DNA of 64,000 nucleotides, from the NCBI GenBank assembly GCA_025093555.1, contig JAIWNF010000026.1, positions 434,001 through 498,000 of the forward strand. Direction: 5' to 3'. Of this stretch, positions 1 through 10,824 are shown piece by piece. Every line of letters starts with the position of its first letter. The first letter of the stretch is position 1. The DNA comes from Circinella umbellata (taxonomy: Eukaryota; Mucoromycota; Mucoromycetes; Mucorales; Lichtheimiaceae). Under the pieces are notes generated by a model that worked only from the letters and a program-made list of their open reading frames with translations, did not search any database and was not told the DNA's origin. Made by a program: the position numbers and the translations under genes.

Positions 1-3000
1 CATCATTAACACAACCTTCTCCTTCTGCTGTAACACCTACCATCCCCACGACCACTACTCCTACTATACCCAAACCGCAACAACAACAAAAACAACAACA
101 ACCGCAACAAGAACGAAAACCAGAAAAGGAAAAATCATGGAGAGAAAAATGTATAATTGTACTTGCGAAAACAATGGAAAACAAACATGCATTCGAATTT
201 TTACGACCTGTGGATCCTGTCAAACAAAATATTCCTCATTATTTCAGTATTATCAAAAAACCAATTGATTTAGGGACTATTAAAGGCAAATTAAAGACGA
301 ACAAATATTCGAATGCTCAAGAATTTGATGATGATCTTCGATTAATGTTTGCTAATTGCTATCAATTCAATTTACCTGGTACTTATGTATATGATGAAGC
401 AAGAGCATTAGAAGAAGTTTATAATCGTGAATGGGCAAGTCAGTGGCATGGACATGTTGTACGTAAACCAGCCTCATTACCTAAACCCAAGGAGAAAACA
501 TCATTATCAACTATTGGGGAATCAACAGCAAAGGCAAAGGCAACCACAACTACACCAACACCAACAAACGGTGAACGTCCGAAGACACCTGTTTCATCTA
601 TGCCAACACCCTCTCAACTTAAAAAGACAACTCCAGTTCAACAAGTCGTACCAAAGAAATCATCACCCAAAACTTCGTCTACAAGCCATCCAGTTGTACC
701 CAAAGCAGCAACAACACCAGCTACAGCTGTTACAACTACTAGTTCATCCAGTTTATCTAAGCAGCAACGTAGTAACAAAAAAGAATCTTCTATTCAAAAG
801 CAATCAGCAACACCTACATCAACAACAAATGGTACTATATCAAACAAACCAAAACCAGAACGTCCAGCTATTCGCGAACGTATGGATGATGATAATATTC
901 GACGATGCATTCAGATTGTGAAAAAGATTTGGGATCATCCAGCTGCAGTTCATTTTTATGATCCAGTCGATGTCGAAGGTTTAAATCTTCCACAATATTA
1001 TGATGTAGTCAAACGACCCATGGATCTAAATTCAGTGAAACGAAATCTTGAAGGAGAAGAATTTTCAACCATTTGGGAAGTAGAACGTGATATTCGACAA
1101 ATCTTTTGGAACAGTTATTTATATAACGACGTCAATGCTTGGATAAATGAACAAGCACGTGATCTTGAAGATACATTCAATAAAATATGGTGTGCTGAAT
1201 TTGGTTATCCAAATCGTTTGCAAGGCAAAGAATTGGAATTGGTACGAAAAGTGGTAACAAAATTGAGTATGCATGATGCATCTCCTTTTTTCAATGAACC
1301 CGTGGATTTGGATAACTTACCTGATTATGGTCGTGTTGTGAAACATCCAATGGATTTACGGACCATTTGGGAAAAAGTCGAATCTGGAAAGTATACAAGT
1401 TTGGCACAAGTGGATGCAGATATTCGATTGGTATTTTCCAATTGTTTTGCATACAACAAGGTTGGCACATTTGCTTATGAACAAGGTAAAAAGTTGGAAA
1501 AGTATTATAATAGTAATATTGGTAAAGAATTACGACAACGTGTCAAAGAAGCAATCGCGAGCAGTGCTTCTGCTACTGGATCTTCATCTCCTGTTAGCGC
1601 CACGATTACACATCCTGTAACTCCTACAACACCAAAACATCATGCAACTACACCTAAACATGCAGCAACACCTAAACCAAAGGTACCATCAACACCTAAA
1701 CGTCCTACTTCTCCATTACCAGTTTCACAACATTCATCATCAAAACCACCTAGTAGTAGTAGTATTAGCAAAGCTCCTATACCCTCTCCTCGACATCAAC
1801 CTAATATCGACAAACGTTCTCCATCTAAACCATCATCTCCATCTCCAGCTATTTCAACTACTTCTACTACAAATGTACCAAAACCCTCATCATCTATTGA
1901 AAAATCCACTTCATCATCGTTCAAAAAACAAAAGCATGCTTCAACAGCAACAAAGAAACCTCCACCAAAGTCAGAACCAGTGACTGTTCCTGCTAGTACT
2001 AAACGTCCATCATCTGTTTCTAATGCTATGCCTCAAAAGATTCCAGCTTCTTTAGTAACCAAATGTAATGCTTTGATTACCAAATTAAAGAACAATACTG
2101 CTTCATTTGCATTTTTGCAACCCGTAAGTTATTATATTCATTTTCGATACATATATATATATATAACGTTTTCAATTAAATGAAACTAATATAATTTTAA
2201 TTTTATTTTAGGTTGATCCAATTGCTCTTAATGTACCTCATTATCCTATCATTGTTAAAAAACCAATGGATTTAAGCACAGTGTAATGTATTCAATTTTT
2301 TCTCTTTTTAACCTTTAAATTGATTCTAACTCTTCTTTTTTTAATTAACCTACTTTACAGTGAGAAAAAACTCAAGGGTGGAGAATATAAACGAGTGAAA
2401 GACTTTGAAAGTGATATTCGATTGATTTTCACCAATTGTTTCACATTTAATGGTTTCGATCATCCAGTATCTCAAAATGCCAAGGTATTAGAAAAAGTGG
2501 TCAATAAAGAAATTCCAGCTTTAAAGAAAAAAGAGGAACAATTATTATCTCAAACTACTGCTGGAGGATTGACTGGTCCCAGTGGTAGTCCTAGTGGTTC
2601 ATCTAATCCTTCTACACCTATTACTGCTTCTGCTCCTTCTTCGTCGCCATCCCAAGCTAAAAAGACAATATCTAAAAAGACGACACCCAAACAAGGTCCA
2701 TCGAATCAAATTAAGGCTGAATTACGTAAATATAAAGCAGTTTTGGATAAACTTCAAAATCATCCATCTTATTATGCATTTAGTGCACCTGTTGATCCCG
2801 TATTATTACAAATCCCGACTTATTTTGAAGTCATCGAGGTAAAAAAAGAAATGTCATGTGATGTGATGTGATGACATTAGGTTATGTCAGGGAATCTTTT
2901 TTTTTTTTTTTGAATTCCTATACTTATTGTCTATATATATATCTGTTAAATATTTATATTAGCATCCCATGGATTTTGGAACGATTCGTCAGAAATTAGA

Positions 3001-3690
3001 GAAAAACCAATATCAAGATACCAATGGTTTATTAAAAGATGTACAACAAGTGTTTATCAATTGTTTCATATTTAATCTACCAGATGACATTGTCACTCAA
3101 ATGGGTCGAGATGTAGAAGCTGAATTCAATAAATTATGTGCTGCTAAAAATTTGAAAGGAATTCCTATCAGTAATCCCCCTCATATGTCATTAACGCATC
3201 CTCAATCCACAGTAACACCATCACAACAGCAACAACAACAACAATCATCATCATCTTATGATCCTGAAGATTATGATCAACCTCAAAAACAACAGGAAAT
3301 GACATCTACGACATTTGATTCATCATCATCAACAGGAGTATCCAGATCTTTTGATCAAAATGATTCAATGACTAGTTATAATCAACATCAAGATCAATAT
3401 GGTTATGATATTCCATTTGATTCAACACTTGGTTTTGATCAATCAGATTTCTCAACGGGTATTTCATTAGATATGGATTCAATGGGAAGTCATAAACGTA
3501 CATTAGATGAATATAATGATGATGGACAAGGTGATCCATCGCAAGATTATGATATGGTATGTATACTAGATAAACATGATGGGAAGAAAAAAAAGCAAGT
3601 TACAAAAAGACTTATAATTATAATCATGATTAATTTTTTTAGGATCATTCTGATGATTTTCTCTTTGGAAAAAAACGAAGGATTTTGTAA
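1..3690 (+). CDS. Polybromo-like protein with five bromodomains (5' truncated)
   Basis: The reading frame is open from base 3, so the start lies outside the window. Exons are 3-2123, 2212-2282, 2361-2838, 2963-3556 and 3643-3690, giving 1103 residues here. Five acetyl-lysine-binding bromodomains are visible, starting near nucleotides 140, 890, 1225, 2055 and 2720. Each keeps the family's binding asparagine (NCYQFN, NSYLYN, NCFAYN, NCFTFN, NCFIFN) and a PMDL/PIDL/PMDF turn. Introns cut bromodomains 4 and 5. The spacers are long and rich in S, T, P and K. The tail is rich in Q, S and D and ends in a short basic KKRR motif, a possible nuclear signal. No ET or BAH domain is visible, so it is not a plain BET (Bdf1) or Rsc1/2 protein. 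The arrangement resembles metazoan polybromo. A nuclear chromatin-reader role is inferred from the family; the complex it joins is unknown. Confidence 0.9.
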
Positions 3691-3949
3691 TCTGGTTTAT
3701 TTACTTTTTCTTTCCTACCCCCCTTCCTTTCTACTTGTACATAGTGTAAACAAATAAACAAACAAACAAACAAAAAACCAAACACACTTTTCCGTTATTA
3801 TTCAGTATAAGAACAGAAAATATAATTAGCATTTAAAATTTTTCATTCTTCTAGCAATAAATATATAAAATATAATATCAGTCAACGGTTGTTGTTTTTT
3901 ACTTGTGTTAGGTCTTCGGTATACCTATTAACATATATAATCGTTAACT
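3691..3949. other. 3' flank of the bromodomain gene
   Basis: AT-rich sequence with a short AAAC-type run near 3755 and AATAAA-like sequences that could serve for polyadenylation. I see no gene. Confidence 0.5.
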
Positions 3950-4470
3950 TACTTCTTCTTGTCTTATGATACGTATACATTCAATGTATGTCGGGATAGA
4001 TTAAACGACCAAGTCCATAAAGGGGTTCTTTTTAGACCAGGATTGCTAGAGTAAAGTTATTAAGCTCAGTTACCTAGCATTTTATACTGCTGAGACTTTT
4101 TTATAACTCAAGTTTAGTCGATAACACTTTCTGGACAAGAAACAAGTGTTCAGCACATACGTACATACGATATTGACCATCATGTTTCAAATCAAACTTA
4201 TAAGTCGTCAAATCTCTTCATTTTTTACAACAATACCAACTACTTCCTCCTCCCTTCACCACCTTTTCAACTCCCAATTTCATTTTCTTTCCAAGCTTGA
4301 CAAGGTCGCTTTTATATATATTGGCTTGTTCACTCTATTTTTTTTTTTTTTACTTTAAGGAACATGAATGAAAATTTTTACTGAAATGCGGTTCGGTATA
4401 TATAACAAAATCTGGAATTAGTGTAAGCTGGCCAATTTGGTGCCCAGAAGGCTTCAAACCGGTAAAGAGG
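3950..4470 (-). pseudogene. Degenerate fragment of the nuclease-like gene seen at 61.6-62.2 kb
   Basis: The plus-strand text of 3950-4470 can be aligned by eye with 61757-62150, which is the minus-strand coding exon of the PD-(D/E)XK-like gene. Shared stretches include the segment around 4150-4200 versus 61850-61905 and the segment around 4395-4450 versus 62085-62150. This copy is shorter, has lost the reading frame and is interrupted by a roughly 100-bp repeat at 4012-4115. It is a relic, not a gene. Confidence 0.65.
4012..4115. repeat. Short dispersed repeat, copy 1
   Basis: This block interrupts the homology between 3950-4470 and 61757-62150. It also resembles 42905-43050: both carry an AGTC-ATAA-GG start, a GATCAGGATTG/GACCAGGATTG segment and the shared ATACTGCTGAGACTT plus AACTCAAGTTTA. 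That fits a small non-autonomous element, but I could not fix termini or a target-site duplication. Confidence 0.5.
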
Positions 4471-4670
4471 GTTTAAATAAAAGATACTCATTATTAGTTT
4501 CTTGATAAATAAGAACAGTATCATCCATATATTACATATGTAATCTTATTATTATGAAGATTATCAAGCATCAACGGGTAGGATAGTAAGGCAATGAACC
4601 AAAGTCAGCGGAGAGTCAAATTAAGCACGACGGGAGGATGGCACGACTTTTAGTTGCTGTTCTCTTTTTT
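4455..4670 (+). repeat. Shared leader region (copy 1) with GGATGGCACGAC motif
   Basis: This block is similar to the reverse complement of about 38940-39110. Shared landmarks, in order, are AAAGAGGGTTT, GATAAATAAGAACA, GTAGGATAG, CAGCGGA-GTCAAATTA, GGATGGCACGACTTTT and GTTGCT. The exact GGATGGCACGAC lies at 4636-4647. In both places the block sits just upstream of a gene start (4836 on +, 38877 on -) although the genes are unrelated. It may be a transposon end or a mobile promoter. Confidence 0.6.
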
Positions 4671-4835
4671 TACAAGTTTATTCTTTACAAGTTCAATGCT
4701 CGCAACCGTCCTTGTAAAAAAAAAGCTTGTAAAATGCAAAGCTTGTAAAAAAAAAATGTTAAGAAAACTTGTAGGATTACAAGAAACGCTTGAGTGTCTG
4801 TAAAATAAAATTCTTTTTCTTCACTTTTAATAAAA

Positions 4836-5749
4836 ATGAACAACAACAGCTTTACTGCTAATACTACTTCCACTTTGGCTTCTGCCAATGAACCAATTAA
4901 TCCCACCACTGTTACCGATAAAAAGGAATGCGGTAGTAAATGCCATTCAGATGAAGATTGTCATTTAAAAAAGGCTTATCTTGAAATTGCCACTGATGAA
5001 GTGAAAGGCAAAAATCAAGATGGTGTTAAGTTCTGGGATCGCGTTTTCGACGAGTTCCAGAAATATGGAAACCCAAATGAGAGAACGGCCGACACAATTG
5101 AAGATCGCTTCATCACCATCAGTCGATGCATTTCGCAATTTTGCTTATGTATGTTGGACGTAGAGCAAAATTCTAAAAGTGATGAAGTGGAAGAAGATAA
5201 GGTATAGTAGTCTATTCAATATATATTTTAATTCATTTTAGAGATAGCAATAAAAAAAACTGACTAGCACATATATAACAGTGGCGACGTGCCATAGAAA
5301 AGTATGAGAGAACTTCTTTGTCTTGTGACAAAAACTTTGATGTAAAGCCCTGTTATGAGCTTCTGAAAACTCAAAAGAAGTGGTTCGGACATCCTGAGCA
5401 TAAAAAGGATGCTCCAAGTATGGATGGTCCTGAGGCTGAACGACCCATTGGTATAAAAAAAGCCAAGGCCAACAAGAAACGAGGCAATGATGATGTCGAG
5501 AAGATAGAGAAGTTGGAGATGAAGCTGGCTCGTAAGCGAGTTGCCTTGGAGGAACTTCGAACGAAGAATATTGATAAGTTAGCGTTCTATGCTAAGCTGA
5601 TGACAGAACATGCTTTCATGAGCGTAGATATGACTGGTATGACTGTTGATCAACGTAGCTATTATCAACATAGACAACAGGAAATCTTGAAACGAATGAA
5701 GGAAGAAAAGAAGGTGGAGGAAGAAGAAGTAGCTAGTAGTCAAAAATAA
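4836..5749 (+). CDS. Harbinger-associated (NAM/trihelix-like) DNA-binding protein, intact
   Basis: Two exons, 4836-5201 and 5282-5749, give 277 residues. Residues about 45-115 read GVKFWDRVFDEFQKYGNP, then a stretch ending in a Trp-Arg-Arg pair across the splice. This resembles the trihelix/Myb-like domain of NAM-associated proteins that serve as the second ORF of PIF/Harbinger transposons. After a Lys-rich linker, residues about 190-277 form a charged helix, probably a coiled coil. In Harbinger elements such a protein is known to help the transposase enter the nucleus and bind the ends. The neighbouring transposase (5820-6690, opposite strand) is dead, which suggests that this frame is a recent survivor or has been kept for another role. 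Family assignment is by pattern, without a search. Confidence 0.7.
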
Positions 5750-5819
5750 AAATAAAAATCTTGAGTCATATATTTATATTCTAATTTGAGAGTCAAGTAT
5801 GTAAAATGTTTTATTAATT

Positions 5820-6690
5820 ATGAGTAGGGCCATGCAGTTGGTGATGGATGTTGCTGTCAAATATATTGTCTTTGTTTTCAATTGGATGTATAATAGTCTT
5901 GACCAAGGCTGCCCACTTTAAATAGTCTCATCTACCAAGCAATGTTCTTTAATCGTACTCATTGTCATTAGCAGTAAACTTGACAGATGGTGACATATTA
6001 TCAAACATGGAAGATTTATGTAAAACGCCAAAGATGTCATTAATTGAATTCAGGAACGCTAAAAAAAAGAGTGCCAGATGTATATATCTTAGCAACAGCT
6101 TCTACGATCACTGAAGGATCCCCTTTGTTTCCACTGGTGTATTGGCCAGCCCATCCAGTTAGACAGTTTTTTTAACGTCAGTGCATTCAATCTATCGAGT
6201 CAAGCACACCAGGAAATCCTCACTGTTCTCCCCAAGCAAGCAATTACTTGATATCGTCAACACCAGAAGAACGAAAAATTTCTGCCCCATACTGTATAAT
6301 GAAATCGTGGCCCGGTAGAATTAGCGCAAGTTATCTCGTGCCGTACTTGGAGCTAGGCGGAAACAGATATGATGCTTCTCCATTTACTTACATACTAATT
6401 CATGTACATACTTTTTGCAAAGAAGTGCGTGCCCTTGTAGATATCTGAGCCGTGTTAACATATGTTGCTGGCATACATCACAATTGAATGCATTTAATTA
6501 CGATCAACTATATGATACTAAAGGGTGGTGTGATTTCAATGAAGAATCGATAAATTTGTACGTAAAAAGTATATACAAGGTTTTAACTAGGATGTCGCTA
6601 ATTGGATCGACGGTTTTTTTTAACAAAGGATGCGAGGATGCGACCGGGGCTTTAATGATCGTCCACACACAAATCAGCATAAAATACATG
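5820..6690 (-). pseudogene. PIF/Harbinger transposase (DDE_Tnp_4), degenerate
   Basis: Minus-strand translation gives ordered Harbinger motifs broken by stops and frameshifts. Near 6255-6290 it reads GAEIFRSSGVDDIK. Near 6130-6190 it reads NCLTGWAGQYTSGNKGDPSV, followed by an EAVA segment. Nearer 5825-6030 there are SSMFDNMSPSVKF-like and KTIIHPIENK-like segments in shifted frames, corresponding to the conserved block after the second catalytic Asp. Sequence upstream to about 6690 may be the eroded N-terminus. It converges on the intact 4836-5749 gene. No intact ORF remains, so it is inactive. Confidence 0.75.
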
Positions 6691-6699
6691 TGATGGGGT

Positions 6700-7618
6700 T
6701 TCTACTTGTAAATTTATTTCTAGTAATTCCATTTATTTTGCAGTTGTTATTATACTGTAAATACATGTTTCTACTTGAATAATAACAATCAAAATAGAAC
6801 TTTATTTATTTGATGCTCTAATAAAAAGATAATGGTCAACTAATTAATTTGAAATTTTAATACACACACATTCTAAAGGCCGGGGGGATGATGTTGGACT
6901 ACGTAATTTGGTTGCATTTTTTTTAACTCCCTTAAATGTATAATTTTTTTTTCTTTATCAGATTTCCCTTTTTTTTTCATAAACAAAAAAAATATTTTTA
7001 TCAAATTGTGATATATAGATTTACTTTTTACTCCATGTCACCTCTTATTTACGAGTATTGATGAATATATAAACTTCCCTTTAATAACCTATTCGTGTTT
7101 CTGAATCCTAATTCAATGCCAAATTAAGAAATTGTGCGGAGATGTTATTGAGTTTTTTCCGTATTTTGGTAGTGTGTGATTTTATTGAAACAAAAAATGT
7201 CTCTCTCTCTTCTTTTTTTTTTTTTTTGAAAAGAAATGAACGAATGAATGGATGAATGTGGATCCAATTAATAAAAAAGATCTCTTAATAAATCAAAAGA
7301 AAATAACTTATAAAGTAAAAAAGGGGGTGATGGATGATGGTGTATTGTTTAGATAAATGAGTCACCTGTTTTGGGGGGTACGAACCAAGAAAAAAAAATC
7401 TGATAATTTTTTTTTTTAAATCCGCATCATATCATATATATATAATTTAAAAGCGGAACTGGGGGGGCACAGACGTCTTTTTATCTGATGGTCGTAACAT
7501 AAACAAAAAACAAAAACGAGTGCCCTTTTCTTTTTATATATCCATTTTTTTTAACAAAGGAAAAAAAAAGAGAGAGCCATAAACTCATAAAGAAGTGTGT
7601 GTGCGAGAGTTGTGAGAA
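6700..7618. other. Intergenic, AT-rich
   Basis: Long poly-A and poly-T runs and a G-rich patch near 6880. Nothing gene-like was seen apart from the presumed promoter and 5' UTR of the LRR gene at 7619. Confidence 0.5.
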
Positions 7619-9790
7619 ATGCCCACCATCATACCCTATCTCTTGGGTGGCAAAACACTACAAGGTGTTTTATCTCCTCATGAACAACATCAGCAATTGC
7701 AACAACATTCTGATCCTTTAGTTGACATTGAATCTTGTATTGATGATCCGTCATTAGCACCACTAGGACATCATGTCCGAAACAACAACAATGATTCCAA
7801 CAGACGAAAAAGTATACAAAATATGAACGAAGGTCAAGTACGAATACAAAAAAAACAAACGAGAAGAGAATTACGCAACGACGGTTTATTGATGTTACGA
7901 CGACGAGGAATGGAAGCAAACGAACTTGCAGAGCAACTCGACAATTTATTACCTCCATTGGCTCTTTTATTACAACCACAAGCAAGGTTTCAAGATCTTG
8001 TTGAATTAGATATATCTCGTAATCGACTCGATTATTTACCTATGAATCTCGCTATGCTTAAACACCTTAAAATTCTTAATGCATCTTCCAATATGCTTAC
8101 CGCCATTCCATCCGTTTTGTACAACCTCAATCAATTAGAAGTTTTAATTTTGTCTCAAAATCGACTAGAGTGTATTCCTACCGACATGTCCAACAATTTA
8201 CCCCATCTCAAGACATTACGAGTGGCTGCTAATCGTATTAAACGGATCGATACAAATGTTGGCCTGTGGACAAAAATGCAACACCTGCAGCTTGGCTCTG
8301 TATTTGGGGGTAATCTCCTTACTTCCATCCCGGATCAGATTGCTGATATGCGACAACTGGAAGAACTTGATTTATCACATAATCAGTTACGTAATTTACC
8401 TATCAACATGCATATCCCTACATTGCTCCACCTCAATGTATCTGACAATCAACTTTCCACCATTCCAAAATCAATTGCAGCTTGTTCAAAACTTCGAACG
8501 CTGAATGTATCCAAGAATCATTTAGCGACATTACCTGCAGATTTGGTCCAGCTGACACAACTGGAATTGTTTGATTTAAGCGAAAATTTGCTTTGTATTA
8601 TGCCTGCTGACATTCTTGAACGAATGCGGACGACGTTGTTGATCACGGGTAATCCGCTGACTCACCCGGGGCATTGTGATTTGGCGAATAATGATGCTTA
8701 TGCTCAAATTGTTCGACAAATGACTTTGAGAGCTGTACCGATGGCGCCAACATTAATGGGTCGAGATCGATGTGGTCCACATGGTATGGGGTGTGAAGAA
8801 CCTGCTTCCAAAGTATCTGTTCCGACACCTGCAGCAGCTGTGGCGGCAGCTGTTCAAATCAACCAAACTATAGCATCCTCATCTATCAATTCCAGCACAA
8901 CGGGTATTCAAAGTGATAAATATAGTTCTAGTAGTAGTAGCAGTAGCAACAGCAGCACCGCCAGCAGCAGCAATAGTAGTAGTAGTAATAGTAATAATGA
9001 TAATAGGAATGGGAGCATTATTAGTCGAAGTATCTCCGCACCACCTTATTTGCAACCACAACAAGAGCAAAAAACACATCAGCCTCTACAACTACAATTG
9101 CCGCAAAAGCAACGTCATCTATTTGGTGCGCATCATCATCATCATCATCATCTTCATCACTTACATTATAATCAGTTTCCTGAAGGATACGATGATGATG
9201 CAGGAATCGATCGTGAATTATCATATCATGCACGCCAATTGAATATCCGTGGTTCACGACCAGGCACACCGAAAGCACTTGTTGGTACTATCACACCACC
9301 TTATAGTTCGGATGGTGAACAAGAAGAAGGAGAAGCATTAGATTATGTTAATCAAGAGGAGAAAGAAGAACCGAAAACCCATTCACCCAAGGATGAACAT
9401 AATTTAATTCATTCGTTACGTGAAATTGCTACACGTACTATTATCAAACATAAAAAGGACTTACAAGTACCATTGCATTATTTACCGCCTCATCTTGCTG
9501 AAGATTTGGAAAGTCGATACCGATATTGTGTGGCATGTCAAGAACCTTTTATTCATGAATGGGTCACTTCTGTACAAGTCAAGAGTTATAAAGGGCATCC
9601 AGCTGTGGTACGTCGTGTTCGATTTTGTTCTACAGCATGTTGGCGAAGTTGTCTTGGAACAGGCAAAGATATTCCTTCCATTTCCGTAAATAATGGTACT
9701 TCCTCATCTTCAGATAAATCCATTGATTGGATTGAGGCAGCTGTTGTTGCTGCTGCTGCTAACACTTCAACACCTTCACTTCCTTCATAA
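7619..9790 (+). CDS. Leucine-rich repeat protein with C-terminal CxxC/CxxxC motif
   Basis: Single exon, 723 residues, no stops. Residues about 120-335 hold some ten leucine-rich repeats of the LxxLxLSxNxLxxLP type, as in Ras-group LRR proteins such as SHOC2 and plant PIRLs. Then comes a low-complexity middle with a Ser/Asn run near residue 440, Gln-rich stretches and a seven-His run near residue 510. Around residues 632-680 the cysteines are spaced CVACQEPF ... FCSTAC (C637, C640, C670, C674), which suggests a small zinc site. I recall a comparable cysteine tail after LRRs in animal LRRC58, but have not compared them. LRRs normally bind protein partners; function here is unknown. The absence of introns stands out, since most neighbours are split. 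Confidence 0.85.
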   Translation: MPTIIPYLLGGKTLQGVLSPHEQHQQLQQHSDPLVDIESCIDDPSLAPLGHHVRNNNNDSNRRKSIQNMNEGQVRIQKKQTRRELRNDGLLMLRRRGMEANELAEQLDNLLPPLALLLQPQARFQDLVELDISRNRLDYLPMNLAMLKHLKILNASSNMLTAIPSVLYNLNQLEVLILSQNRLECIPTDMSNNLPHLKTLRVAANRIKRIDTNVGLWTKMQHLQLGSVFGGNLLTSIPDQIADMRQLEELDLSHNQLRNLPINMHIPTLLHLNVSDNQLSTIPKSIAACSKLRTLNVSKNHLATLPADLVQLTQLELFDLSENLLCIMPADILERMRTTLLITGNPLTHPGHCDLANNDAYAQIVRQMTLRAVPMAPTLMGRDRCGPHGMGCEEPASKVSVPTPAAAVAAAVQINQTIASSSINSSTTGIQSDKYSSSSSSSSNSSTASSSNSSSSNSNNDNRNGSIISRSISAPPYLQPQQEQKTHQPLQLQLPQKQRHLFGAHHHHHHHLHHLHYNQFPEGYDDDAGIDRELSYHARQLNIRGSRPGTPKALVGTITPPYSSDGEQEEGEALDYVNQEEKEEPKTHSPKDEHNLIHSLREIATRTIIKHKKDLQVPLHYLPPHLAEDLESRYRYCVACQEPFIHEWVTSVQVKSYKGHPAVVRRVRFCSTACWRSCLGTGKDIPSISVNNGTSSSSDKSIDWIEAAVVAAAANTSTPSLPS

Positions 9791-10167
9791 TTATCAAGGT
9801 GGACATTTCTTTTTTTTAATACCATAATATTTCCACTTTATATTTCCCTGTAGATATTTATATTTCTCTTTTTTTCTTCTCTTCTCTTACTACACACCTA
9901 ACATTCTACGCACACATACTATTCTATCCAAATGGTTCTTCCTTTTATTTTATTTTTGTACAGTTTCGAAATATTTATTGTTATTCGTTTATCATTTATC
10001 TTTTTTGACCTACCCTGTTCTAGTATATACCACATTTTTTTTTATAAAAAAAAAATAACTTCCCAATCTAATTCATTTGAAACGTTCAAGCATCCATCAT
10101 ATACCATTCTATATTCAATAAACATTTTTTTTTTCATTTATATTTATATATATAAGCCTTTTTGATT
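9791..10167. other. Intergenic, 3' flank of LRR gene
   Basis: AT-rich, pyrimidine-rich sequence with several AATAAA-like sites. No gene seen. Confidence 0.5.
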
Positions 10168-10634
10168 GGGGATTTGCTACGGACACCCCAAAAAATACTA
10201 TATTAGGTAATTTCAATCCTTACGGACACCCCACTTTTATATTTTTTCAAAGATATATAACAATCTGATATAATTACGTTGTATCCAGCCATTTATACAT
10301 TATATACACAGTTATTATCGTTATATAACTTAAAAATGTTTATGAAACTTATATTAGCAGTTCAACTTTTTATAAAGATCGCTCAATATTTCTAATCTTC
10401 TCTTACTAAACCGTTATGTACACAAATGAGAGCTGTAGTCCACACGGGCACAAGACAAACAACAAGGAATAATGTGTACTCTTAATGATATATATGAGTG
10501 GTCATCAAATAAGGAGCAATATTGGTGTTGATAACGCTAGTACTCTAGTTTACATGGTCTAAGAAGTTGTTTGACAGTTTTTTATTTGTGGGGTGTCCGT
10601 AAGGTCAAAATATGAGGTGTCCGTAGCAATTCCC
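10168..10634. mobile_element. MITE with doubled terminal boxes and 8-bp target duplication
   Basis: A 467-bp element. The left end reads GGGGATTTGCTACGGACACC and the right end, reverse-complemented, reads GGGAATTGCTACGGACACC. The flanking 8-mer TTTTGATT occurs at 10160-10167 and again at 10635-10642, a clean target-site duplication. Each end carries a second copy of the box TTACGGACACCCCA (about 10216-10232 and 10588-10602). There is no coding capacity. An 8-bp duplication is typical of hAT, P or Merlin elements; the superfamily cannot be settled here. Confidence 0.8.
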
Positions 10635-10824
10635 TTTTGATTATATACTCTTGCAGAATTATATAGTAATAAATCTGATTAAAAGAACTCCCTTGTGCAC
10701 CGCAAGTCACAATTTTTTGCGAGTCGGGGATGTTTACCTGCAAAAGAGAAAAGGGCCTGTGTCCTTGACAACCTTTTTTTTTTTTTACAACTCCACAAAA
10801 ACTCTACAACCTTATAATATAACA

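Noticed and set aside
427..1983. Long alternative-frame open regions inside the bromodomain gene
   Set aside because: Gln/His/Leu-rich shadows of the Ser/Thr/Pro/Gln linkers; the bromodomain frame is clearly the real one.
8879..9278. Open frames opposite the LRR gene
   Set aside because: Shadows of the Ser/Asn and His runs, low-complexity on both strands.
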